A stretch of DNA of 64,000 nucleotides from Ditylenchus dipsaci. Its lineage: Eukaryota > Nematoda > Chromadorea > Rhabditida > Anguinidae. The notes under the pieces were generated by a model. That model was not told the origin of the DNA, ran no database searches, and worked only from the letters and a program-made list of their open reading frames with translations. Location of the stretch: contig SADC01000090.1 in the NCBI GenBank assembly GCA_004194705.1, forward strand, positions 124,001-188,000, in the 5' to 3' direction. A program made the position numbers and the translations under genes. Shown piece after piece: positions 1 to 11,000 of this stretch (position 1 is its first letter; each line of letters starts with the position of its first letter).

Positions 1-190
1 GGCGCTATTGTTCAAGCCTCTTACTAGCCTTTTCCAGTCAACTAACGTTTTTGCATTATAGGGGAAGGGCGTTACTATTAGAGAACGGTTACTAGTTCCC
101 GACCTTTCTCTAGGAGGTTACTATTATAGCGATTGTTTCTATTAGAGCATCCACAATAACCTGATTTTCATTGTGGATTTTCATTATAGA

Positions 191-538
191 ATGATGCAGT
201 CCCAGGAAGCAGAGAGACTACGAAACCAAGGCAACGAGTGTTTTATGAACGGCGAGTATCAAAATGCCATTATTTTTTATAATGCTTCAATTGCTAAATT
301 TCAAACGACAGAGGCTTTTTCTAATAGATCTATGGCACTTTTGAATCTCGAAAGGTATGCTTGTATTTAAATCACAAGCCCTAAATTTAAACTAGTTTAC
401 TATGAAAAAATAGTCTTTTATAGCAATAGCCTGTTTTCACACAAAAAACTGAATTCTTGATTACTCAGATTTCATGAAGCACTTGAATACACAAATCGTG
501 CCTTGCTCCTCGACCCAACAAATGTCAAAGCGCTACGA
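191..538 (+). CDS. TPR-repeat protein, 5' exons only
   Basis: Two exons (191-354 and 469-538) encode the start of a tetratricopeptide-repeat protein of the co-chaperone kind. The first exon begins MMQSQEAERLRNQGNECF, a typical capping TPR helix; across the splice the reading is LERFHEALEYTNRALL followed by DPTNVKALR, a second TPR. The 354/469 junction is GT-AG and keeps frame. The ATG at 191 follows a pyrimidine-rich tract and AG at 188-189 with one base between, so the 5' end may be trans-spliced or a 5'UTR intron. After codon CGA at 538 the sequence enters an iterated ATTGCGC repeat and hits a stop, so the rest of the gene is not visible. The next coding exon on this strand is the DGCR8 exon at 3084, which is phase-compatible, but a fusion is not expected biologically. 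Which TPR family member this is cannot be told from two repeats. Confidence 0.6.
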
Positions 539-540
539 GT

Positions 541-640
541 GATTGCGCAATTTTGAATTGCGCAAATTCAGATTGCGCAAACTTCAAATTACGTAAATGC
601 GAATTGCGCCAAAATCAAATTGCGCAAATTTCGAATATTC
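541..640. repeat. Iterated ATTGCGCAA-word array
   Basis: About seven imperfect copies of a word close to AATTGCGCAAATTC lie immediately after the second TPR exon. It is related in wording to the ATTGCGCC sub-repeats in the TIRs at 21.6, 23.0 and 46 kb, so it may be a solo transposon end. No inverted partner was seen nearby. Confidence 0.7.
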
Positions 641-1690
641 GTTAAAGTATTTGATGGTCGAAAAATTTCATAAATTTTTAAAAGTTGTAAGTTTTATGCT
701 GTAGCGCAGATCAAGAGCTAAAACGCATATTTACAAAAAAAATTGAAATTTGAGTATTAAGTTATTGCCTTCTGAAAAAAAACTCAGAATAAAAAGTTTC
801 AAGTTTTCATAAAGCTTGTGAACTTCTGAAATGACCTTAAATGTGTTAGAAGCTTATCGGTAACTTCTCAAAAAAAATTGAATAAGTTTTATGTACCGAT
901 CGAAAAAGCAAAAAAGAGCTGCAAAACTATGTAATCAAAAAATACGCTATTTGAAAATAGCCTTAACATTAGTTACACATTATTCGCTTTAACAAAAGTT
1001 TGAATTTCCGGGAGACCCTACTGTCATGTAAAACACCCCCCCCCCAAAAAGCTATTGTAATATAACCAAACACCCCCTCCCCTCCTAAAAAAAATCTCGG
1101 TTTTTTAAAAGGGTCCAGAACCCATTACAATTCCCCTTTCAAGACAGCCCGTAATACTTTTCATTGCTTTTCTGGTCCTTTCATGCCAAAATTATTGCAT
1201 AAAAATGATTTTCAGACACTCCTAAAAAATCATGGTTTTTAGGGGGGGGGGGGGTGGTGTGCGATATCGTATATGACAGTAGGTCAATTATTGGGGTGGA
1301 GGGGTATATTACAGTAGCCTTTTGGGGGGGGGGGGGGGGGGAATGGGTTGTATATTACAGTAGCCTTTTGGGGGGGGGGGGGGAATGGGTTGTATATTAC
1401 AGTAGCCCTTCCGGTATTTGAAATTGAAGGTATAAGTTTTCTTTTGTCGATTCATCTGAAAAATTTCGTGCAATGCATTTTTTTCACTCTATTCAATAGA
1501 AAATCGGCAGGCCCACGAAAAAGTGTAATAATAATTTGGTCATACGGTGCCATTGAAAAGTAAGGTCTTTATTCTGGGAAACCCTGTAGAAGAAAAATAT
1601 AACATTCGAAGATTTAAATCATAATTACACTTCTCACCGCTTATTTGCCACGTAAATCAAGATTATACGTGAAAAGAGACTATTGTCGGA
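641..1690. repeat. Gene-free stretch with poly-C/poly-G and a short tandem repeat
   Basis: No coding exon recognised. Poly-C at about 1033 and poly-G runs at 1240-1390 are linked by the repeated phrase TATATTACAGTAGCC with a G-run (three copies between 1300 and 1410). The poly-C side reads as a rough inverted counterpart, so this may be a degenerate hairpin element. Confidence 0.5.
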
Positions 1691-1691
1691 T

Positions 1692-1912
1692 AGATGCCAT
1701 TGGCAAAGTGATCTAATTGGCGGAAAGATTTCATTGGCGAAAAGATGCATTGGCGAACTGATTTCATTGGCGAAAAGATCCTATTGGCGAAAGGATGCCA
1801 TTGGCGAAAAGATGCATTGGCGATCTGATTTCATTGGCGAAAAGATCCTATTGGCGAAAAGATGCCATTGGCGAAAAGATCGCATTGGCGAAAGTTTCAT
1901 TGGCGAAACGAT
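1692..1912. repeat. Iterated ATTGGCGAAAAGAT array
   Basis: Roughly eleven copies of a unit of about 20 bp containing CATTGGCGAAAAGATG, with spacer variation (GATC, GATG, CTGATT). The open reading frames across it are repeat shadows. A related word array sits alone at 27.5 kb. Confidence 0.85.
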
Positions 1913-1944
1913 TACGCCCCGATCTTGCTTGGTCATTTCTAGAA

Positions 1945-2560
1945 ATCTTGGTTTTGGTTTTGTGGCCAGTGTTGTAAATCGATTTTTTGCGTTTTTCAGT
2001 ACGGATGGCCATATTACTTGCTTAAAGTTTTCACAAAGAAAATTCCGATACATCATTTTGTAGAAAAATTTGCCGGCTACAAAATCCTGTTGAATATTCA
2101 GAATATAAAAGTTTTTTAGGCGGCTAAAAGGTCATTTTGTGAATGGAATGGTTTTCGGTGCCGCACCGGTGCCGTTTGTCAAAGCAGCGGCTGCCAAAGC
2201 ACAGGACCTAGTTATGCTGAAAAGGTGTGACGTACATCATTTTGTAGAAAAAGAGTTTCTCTACAGAATCTATCAAAAAGATTCGACCGTTATGTCTTTT
2301 CCTTGGATTTATGGTCTCCGGAGCCGGAATTTTCAAGTTGACCTACAAGCCCGGCTCTGGAAACCATAAATCCAAGGAAAAGACATAACGGTAGAACCTT
2401 TTTGATAGATTCTATAGAGAAACTCTTCTTCTACACAATGATTCATCGGAATTTTTTCGTGAAAACTTTAATCAAGTAATATGGCCATCCGTACGGAAAA
2501 AACGCATAAATCGATTAACAACACTGTTTGTGGCCAATCTTGGGCTCTATATGTGTTCGA
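1945..2560. mobile_element. Foldback/MITE-like palindrome
   Basis: Outer arms (about 1945-2072 and 2430-2560) contain CGGATGGCCATATTACTTG and its reverse complement. Inner arms (2235-2300 and 2365-2450) contain TTTCCTTGGATTTATGG and its complement. No coding content. Between its end and 3083 no exon was recognised. Confidence 0.65.
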
Positions 2561-3083
2561 GGGAGCCCGCAAAAAATATGTCTTAATCCCCCCGCCTGTC
2601 GCTTTTTTGGGATTTTTTAGACTTAAGTTTGGGAAAGAGTTGGCGAGCGTATGTTAGGACGGACTTAAACATGTGCTTTTACTCATAATCGCTGTTAATT
2701 GAAATGTCATATTTGAGGATGAAAGTCAGGCTTTACGAGAACTCGAAAAACGAGTTATTTTCGGATAAAAAAAATTTGATGACTTTGTGAAAACCTTTGC
2801 ATTTTTTTTCAAAAAATAGTAAAAGGCATGCGGAATTTTTAAATTGTATTTTGTCGATTACAAGTTTTTCTACAAAAATCTGTGTAACGTTAACTGCGTT
2901 CCAGTAACAAAAATCGACATGGCGCACAAACCAGTAAAAATAAAAAAAAATAAATTTGAAAATTCGGCTAAAAATGGGTTAATCTTGGTCTTTGTAAAAA
3001 TTTTGGTTAAAAATCTTGTCTTGGAATCTTGTTTGGTCCCCACTTTCTGTTTCTATTTTTGACTTTAAATTAGACTATTGCAG

Positions 3084-4591
3084 GAGTGTTTGAAGCGATC
3101 AGCTACTTTTGGAGACACGACATTGACTTTAGAGAATAGAAAGCTGCGCCATCAGCAGCACGAGTTTACGATAAAAGTGGGCAAACACGCTGTCACTGTC
3201 AGGTGCACCAACAAACAGGAAGGCAAGCAGAAGGCTTCTCAGAAGATGATTGCCAAGTTCCATCCAAATGTAGATACAGTCCACTCTCGATACAGTGTAG
3301 CTCGCGGGGATCGGAAAATATACACTATATCGAGGGTACACTATATTGAGAGTTGACTGTAATAATAATAATAATATTTTTACAGTATTACTCTCACACT
3401 TTATTGTCAATTACAGGAGACCACATGGGGCGGTATTCTCCGACTCTATGGCTACGAGGCTCAACAAAAACACAAAGAGGCGAGGAAAAGCAAGGAGAGC
3501 ATAATAAAACTTCAAGGTAAACAGACTGCGAGGATTTCGGTGTCTAAAAATTGCTTATTTTTGGTTGTGAAGATTTTGATTAAAAATTTTGTGAATTTTG
3601 ACAAGTCGACAACTATTTTCAGCCAAAATTTTGATTAATTTATAGCATTTCATAGCTGTAACAACATTATAGTGGTAGTTTCAGCGGAGATCAAAAGCTA
3701 TAAAACCCATTTTTAAGAATTTTTTTGAGTATAAAAGCGTTGCGATATAGACTTTTCAAAAAAGAAACTCTCTGAAAAACGACTAAAAGTCGAAGCAATC
3801 AAGAAAACTTGATTTTTTTGAAAAGGTCACATCTCAAAACTCCTACATTTAAACCTTTTTTGTAAAGTGGGTTTTATAGCTCTTGATTAGGGTTGTCGAG
3901 TCTAGGCCTCAATTTCGAGTTTTCGACTCGGAAACCCGGAAATTTTCGAGTCCCGATTTTCGCTTCAAGTCAAGGCCTCGAAAATTTCGAGTTTCGGTTT
4001 CCGAGGCCTCGGAAATATCCAGGCCTCGATAACCCTACTCTTGATCTAACAAAACAGCGCTAAGATATTACTATAGTGCTCAAAATTAATCAAACTATTG
4101 AACAATTGAAGGAGGTCTTATAAACATGTTCACGCGTTCAAAGATGGTGCCATTCAAAATTAGTTGTTTATAAATAATTACAAATTTTTAGGAGAGGTTA
4201 GAAACCAAAATGAACGCAACGGCCACTCTAGTCTGGAAGCCAATCCTGTGATTCTGGAGAAGCTGCGCAGTGAAATGTTGAAGTTGTCAGAGAAACTGGT
4301 CCAGAAGACAATTATCGAGCCACCTACTTGCCCTGATGAGCCTCTAAAAGATCCAGAAGATGGGTTGGAATCTGGCAGACAACAACCACCCAAGAAGAAA
4401 AAAAAAAGAGAAAAGAAAGTTGCATCAACGCCAATCTGTCGGATGTGCAACCAGACAAGTACCGACCTGCCAATCTGGGTTACACTCAACCACCCATTTT
4501 GCTAGAAGAACAGTTGAGGGAAATGTCCGCAAAGTTGGCCGAATTGAACCCACAAAAGCTGGGTGTGCCAGTTCCTTGTTTGGAGTTGTGA
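3084..4591 (+). CDS. DGCR8/Pasha C-terminal exons (Microprocessor RNA-binding subunit)
   Basis: DGCR8 (Pasha) partners Drosha in nuclear pri-miRNA cropping. Three exons are readable: 3084-3269, 3417-3516 and 4192-4591. The first opens ECLKRSATFGDTTL and carries VGKHAVTVRC and GKQKASQKMIAKFHP, the second dsRNA-binding domain; the second continues WGGILRLYGYE and SIIKLQ; the third has NPVILEKLRSEMLKLSEKL, the C-terminal helix that binds Drosha in the family. All three motifs fall in the order seen in human DGCR8. The third exon crosses a run of ten A (4397-4406). Frame 1 stops at 4505, but a shifted frame after the run continues ILLEEQLREMSAKLAEL to a TGA at 4589-4591, which looks more like protein, so the run length is probably wrong. 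The heme-binding and first dsRBD exons are absent between 540 and 3083, so the gene is partial here. Its introns hold two small transposons. Confidence 0.88.
3277..3359. mobile_element. Pogo/Tigger-type MITE in DGCR8 intron
   Basis: An 83-bp element starts CAGTCCACTCTCGATACAG and ends TATTGAGAGTTGACTG, flanked by TA on both sides (the mariner/pogo target). It fills over half of the 147-bp intron and starts 7 bases after the donor at 3270. Confidence 0.75.
3888..4037. mobile_element. hAT-like MITE with perfect 8-bp TSD
   Basis: Ends are TAGGGTTGTCGAG and CTCGATAACCCTA. The target duplication CTCTTGAT is perfect (3880-3887 and 4038-4045). The interior iterates TCGAG/CCTCG/TTTCGAG words. It lies in the last visible DGCR8 intron. 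Confidence 0.85.
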
Positions 4592-5095
4592 TTTTTTTGT
4601 TAATAAACACTTATTGGCTTCTTTGGCATACAAAATTAATTTTTCCTTGTTAGACTTAATTAAGAAAACAAACAAAATATTCCATGTGCAAGACCTGTTT
4701 GGAAGGTCTCTTTAATCTGAATTAAATGCACGAAAAATTTTAAAATTTTGACCTTTAGAGGTACAGAAATTTTTTTGCACAAATTAAAATTGAGCCTAAC
4801 AAGAAGATGTGTTTTTATTTTCCTTGTAAATCGTTTTTCTTCTTTTCAGAACCCTACCCAGAATTTTTTTCTGGCGAAGACGACTAAAACCTTGAAATTC
4901 AGGACTTGACTAAAACTTTAAAAACCTTGCTCGACTCTGAAATCAACAATATTATATTTGATGCGAAACTAGTGAAAATGGACAACTTCAAAAAATGGAA
5001 TGTTTATTTAAAAAATTGAATAATCAAATATTAAACACATAAAAGTGCACTTGGGGAAAAATTATTTGCTCTTTTATCAGTAGTTTTCAGAAGAA
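4592..5095. other. Convergent intergenic region
   Basis: Lies between the ends of the DGCR8 (+) and TMEM144-like (-) genes. It holds an AATAAA-like tail just after DGCR8 (4600-4606, TTAATAAA) and AT-rich sequence. No other feature was recognised. Confidence 0.5.
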
Positions 5096-8000
5096 TTATT
5101 TCGAAAATCCGATGGCCATTGCACCTGCGAGAGTGATCAAAATGGCAGCATACAATAGAAACAGATTTCGGCCTGGCTGAAACAACTTTTTTTAATATGA
5201 CCAGGTTTTGTGCAAAAAATAATGTTGATGAACTAAAGTCGACTCTCGACACAGCAAACTTATTTAACACTCGAATAACTGTTTGAAACTTTGGTGCGTA
5301 CTTGTGCAGAATTTTACGCTGAACAAGATAGCGCTAGTATATTTTTCCAGAACCGAGAAAAGTACCAGCAAAAAGGCTTTTGAAAGAAGGATTCTTTCTT
5401 GAAGAAAGAAGAAGGATCCGAGTTGAAAAATTGCTACTTTTTTCTAAATTCAACGCATGCTCAAAATTTCCGAAAGACCTGTTATATGCCATTCGACGCG
5501 CAATTGAATGCTCTTTCCGATGTGTGTAAACTTGTATAGTCGACCATAACAATGTATACGAAAATTATGCAAATCTTTACAAAGGTACCGATTTTCAGAA
5601 AGTCGATTTTTTCAATTGGGCTGCCGACAACTTGGCGCCAACTTGGGCCACCGAGTAACTTTGACTAAAATTTTTTTTGACTCTGCAATCTTTGCGCTGC
5701 AAAATGGTGCATTCTTATCATTCTCTACGAATAAAAATCTTCTCAAGAATAAGTTTTTCGAAAAAGCACCGAACTCAGCATATTTATGTATGCGTGTTTT
5801 ACTAGCCCAAATCATGCAAAATGTTCAATTTTTACTTACTTTCATCTTGAAGGACAGATCAAAAGATGCAAGACTTACTTTACAGAATTATTTTTGAATA
5901 AGAGAGTTTTTAGCTATGATTTTTTTCAAAAATTTCAAAAATTGAAAACCAACACGGAATAATTAGTGTTTGTAAAATTGAACATTTTGCAAAAAAAAAA
6001 GTTTTTTTTATTATAACTCCGATCGAGGGTAAATAGCATTTAGCCCGGGCACGGTACGTGACAAAATTTCGCCGGGACGAAATTTCGCCACGTTCAAAAT
6101 TTCGCCGTTCATAATTTCGCTGTTCATAATTTCGCCGTTCGTAATTTCGCCGAACCAAAATTTCGCCGTTCATAATTTCGCTGTTCATAATTTCGCCGTT
6201 CGTAATTTCGCCGAACCAAAATTTCGCCGCATTGGGATATCTTCACTGTTTTGTTTTACTAGTGCTTAAAATGTTTTACAAAATTTCACAGACTTAAACC
6301 GAGCAAACAAACCTTTATTACGGACATGGACATTTGTTCCCGGCCTATATAAAAGGGACATTTGTTTCCGGTTCATATAGAAAGACTGCGTTTGCTAAGT
6401 CGGCCTTATCTTATATTAGGTACCGAATTTTTTTAAACTGGTCCCTGTTTTTTTTTCTGTAATTTTTAGGGTTAGGCAGGGCTGGCCAGTGTATGTCAGG
6501 ACGGTCGCAAACAAATTTTCGACTCATCTATGAGTAGTTCTAAGTAAAGTTACGATGCATATAATAGATCGGACCATTGGAGTGGCAAACATTATCCCCC
6601 CCCCCTAAAATGATTTTTAAGTTCCTGGAAGCTTTCATAAACAGACAGAGGCGGCACAAAAGCGAGCGATATTAGCATTTTTGAGGTGAGAGCGAAGTTT
6701 GTAGCCGGATCCCTGTAGAGTGCCATCAATCCTGCGTTCCCTATTTGCTTCTTAAAGTTCTTTACCAGGTGATAAAGGCAGCCGTTGATAGAAGATCCTA
6801 AATTTAGATAGGTAACTGAATGATGACATATAATAATCCGGAATCCGCCAGCAAAAAGAGTTCTTCGCCTTCGTAAAATATATTTACCTGGAAACGCTTC
6901 TTGCAATGAATGAATTACCGCCTGTTCGAAGTCGACATTGATGATTAATGGAGTAAATTGCGGCATCAAAGCTTTGAACATTCCAAAGAGCTTATCGTAA
7001 GTGGCGCGATTCTTATTCTTGAGCAGAGCGAATAGGATCGGAAACACATATTTTCCACCTGCCGGATTTGCAGCGTTCTTTTCCACCATGACTGCATAGA
7101 CCTAAACATACATTGCTTGAACCCAAACAATCAACAAAAGACTTACTTGCGTAAACGGTGGAGGAGTTATGCTATACGTCCCATCAAAATAAGCGTTCTC
7201 CATTCTGTTAGCCCATTCAATGTTACGTTCTCGACCGAAAATCATCACCCTGAAAACAAGTCGATAAGGTAAACAAAAAAATAAGATTGTAACCTGTCCG
7301 GATCTAAAACGTGTTTTCCGGAGTCCGCCAGCAAAAAGAGTTCTACGCCTTCGTAAAATTTCAATTCATCTGGAATGATGACCTCTTGCATTGCATTTGC
7401 CTGGACCACTGGTACTTGTTGCTTGATTCGAGTATGACGAAGTTGATGCCTGACCGCGCTCTTATTCAAACTAGCTGCCACCAAGACCGGAGCATTCTGG
7501 AGTTCTTGTGTAAATATCTGGATCGGTTTCGGAAAACAAATAATAATAATACTAATATTGAAAAGAATAAATGCTTACATCCTGTGAAGTCACTGCCTTT
7601 CGTTTCATGTTCGACTTTGCCTGAGCCACTGCCATAGAGCTGGGATTAGCAGCATGGTTATGCCCTTCTTCTGTTCCATTTAGATGTTTGAGAAGCTGTA
7701 TAAAGACGGTGCCTTGAACGTCTAGCAGTCTAGCCCTGCAGCCTCCATCCTTTGAAGAGAATTTTTCGCACCTCCAATATTGCTTACTTCCATCCGGCTT
7801 GCTTAACTTGTCTAATACGAAGAGAAATCCCATATACTCGGCTTTCTTGTTTTCCTTTTGCGAATCGACCAGAGTGACCTTGTTCTGAAAACAAGATAAA
7901 TTAACAAAACAATATGTTTATAAATATTTACCTGTTCGAGAAACGTTTTATATGTGATTGGACCAATGAAGTTGACCGGATCCACACGAGCGTACTGCGA

Positions 8001-11000
8001 ATCATCCAGCAACCATTCACGATTGTTAGCCATAGCCTTGAAAACGCAAAATTATCCTCATACAGAGCCATCAGTAACAGAACAGAGACAGGACAATTGA
8101 ACAAAAGGTTTGTTAGTAAAACTTTAGTAAAACAAAATAGTGAAGAAATCCCAATGCGGCGAAATTTTGGCTGGCGAAATTATGAACGGCGAAATTATGA
8201 ACAGCGAAATTTTGGCCGGCGAAATTATGAACGGCGAAATTTTGAACGCGGCGAAATTTTGTCGCGGCGAAATTTTGGCCGTGGCCGCCCGGGGCATGTT
8301 TGCTGATCCATTTTGTACCGGACATATTAACAGCCAAATTTAGCCTTAAAAGGCTCAAGCAGCTTCCAAAAAGGCCATTTGGGGGAGGGGGCAAATGTTA
8401 TATTTTGCCTGATTTCGGGGCGAAATTCCACAGTTCAAATGCATGGGGCAAAATGGCACAACTTCTAAAGTCAAAACTTTTTTTCGAGGCATGTTATAAG
8501 CTAATTTATTGTTAAAATTTGGTCAAAAGGTTTTTTTATAAAATAAGTTTTGAGATTTATACTTGCTTTCCCTCTTTTGAACACCGCCTTTATAACAGCA
8601 TGTACTGAAATTATTTTTCTGCAACATGATTAAACTTTATCAGTAAAATCTATTCTATTTGTTGACTACATTTTTAGGATAACAAAAAGTCGAAAATTCA
8701 AGGGGTAAAGGGGAGTAAGGCAAATTTTCTACAGATTTGGTACGTTCTAACTTTATTAAAGACGCTCTATTCTGGACAGTTTGCTATACCTAGAGTCTAT
8801 CCTATCTGAATTATGTTACCTTGATCTCGCGGAAATAGAAGACACTCCAGAGAGCAGCCACACAGCCAGGCAGCATGGCAACAATGGGACCAGCCACAGC
8901 CTGGGAAAGGTTATCCAAAGCCATATACATAGTCACACACCCACAGCCATAGAGCAGGCCACCTGATAGAGCTGGCAACACCAGTTCAGGCTTGACATAA
9001 GGCTTGTTTTTTCTGCAAAGACAATTAAACGGCCACTATTTTATTTCACCTTAATTGTTTTATGATAAGTTTAAAGGCACAGTCACTTCTGGTCCATTTG
9101 ACACTTTGGATAGAGAAAGAAAGAAGCCACCCGACGAAAAAGACCCGTTGAAATTTTATGACACAATTTGGATCCAGCGGGACAGAATCCTGGCCGGAAC
9201 GGCCGGATCAACGGGACGGCCGGACCACGTTTCGTTTTTATTTCTACTTGAAACCACCCAAAAAAACATTTAAGTAAAATTCAATTTAAGTAACTCGTCT
9301 TGTGTTGGTCGGGACTTGTTTCAACGCAGGTGGATTTTTAAAAAAAAATGAAAAAACTCACTCGCAACTTACTTAAAAATAGAGTACACAACCAGAATAA
9401 GGCTTGAAGTGACAAAACCACCGAAGAGGTAAGAGAATATGTATTGCAAGGGCTGCTTAGAAGTTTCACCAAACACTTGGGGACTGTCTTGGCTTGCTAA
9501 ACCAAACAAATAATTCCAATGTTGTATACAGTCGAGTCCTGATATATTTTCCGCTCAAGCCCAAGACTTCCTTCTTTGGCTGGACTTGAAAATTTAACAA
9601 ACTCAACTTTTTTTGCTTCTTTTAGATCTTATTGTTTGTTATGTCAGTTCAAAAAAGGTATGGACTTATTTTTGCGAATTGTCAGACTACAGCATTTGAT
9701 TGGAATCAACAAGACTGGGACCGGTAAAATAATTACAGAATGGGCCAAGAAATTCACCGATTTGGAAATGTTCATATATTTTTGTAGAGCTGTGTTTTCG
9801 CCGAATTCCGGTATTTATTCCGTTTGATTGAAATTGAACATAGTCCCCCTGTTGTTAGTGACCAAACTTAGGGTCGGCTGGAGTTCATAAAAACAGACTT
9901 AAACAAATTTTTTTGGTAAGATTTTAGAGATAACACTACAAACACGGTAAATATGCGATAAAATATTTAACAGCAGGGAGACCCAGGGGAAAAAGGAAAA
10001 ATTGTGATTGCACACGATGCGTAAGTCAGGAGCGCAGGTGGAGAGAGAGAAAAGAGATTACAGGACGTTTAGCAACAACAGAATTTCGGAAAACGCGTTC
10101 TACATGAAAATATGAAGATTTCAAAATCGGGGAATTTCTTGGTCCATTTGTAGAATTCAGCAGAGGAAGAGGGGTTGTTGTAAATTTAAGAGATATCAAC
10201 AGACCTATGATGGGTATGGGGCTAAACCTGCGAGCAGTCCAACCATCAGAGCCAAACCCACATACCTGTAAATGGAGCATTGGGTTATGGAAGAATGGAA
10301 AAAGAAACAGAATTTTAGTTTTACAGTGATCTCTTCAAGTTGAAACCACTCAAAAATGACGACTTTTGCTCTTCATTCCTTTGCGGCTCAGGAATGTTGA
10401 CAGGTGTACCCTTGGTGTACGCAACTTTTTTCCAAGTCTCTTCGTTTCCCTCTTCCTAAATAAATATTGTCTTCGGCAGTAATTAATAAGCAGTATCAAA
10501 AGCAAGGCTTTCATATCAAATGCTTCATTAGAAATTTGACGATTAAAAAGGCCCAAAAAATTGTAAATCTTATTTTTTTGACGAAAATTCAATGTTTTGA
10601 TAACTTTTGTACAAGATATAGATTTTTAGGAAAATAATAATAATAAAATTATTTTCGATAAAAATATTTTTGGTGCCCGAAGACAGATCTATGATTTTCG
10701 AAAAAAAAATTAGTATCCTGAAAAAAGGGTAAAACTTAGTAGGTCATCACTCAGTTTCACAAGGATGGGAATGAATTTTTTGAAAAGAGCACATTTTTCG
10801 AAAAAGGCATACCGTATTCACTCTAATAAAAGGGCACCCTCTAATAAACGGGCACCCTCAAGGACCTATATCTCAGCTCAGAATTTCGTTTTTGCTGATC
10901 TGTTTATTGCGTTTTCGTAGTTACCACGAGCTCATCTGATTCCACTTTTCAGGTTTTGGTTGAGCACCCAAAAATCTCAAAATCGACCCAAATTTTTTTC

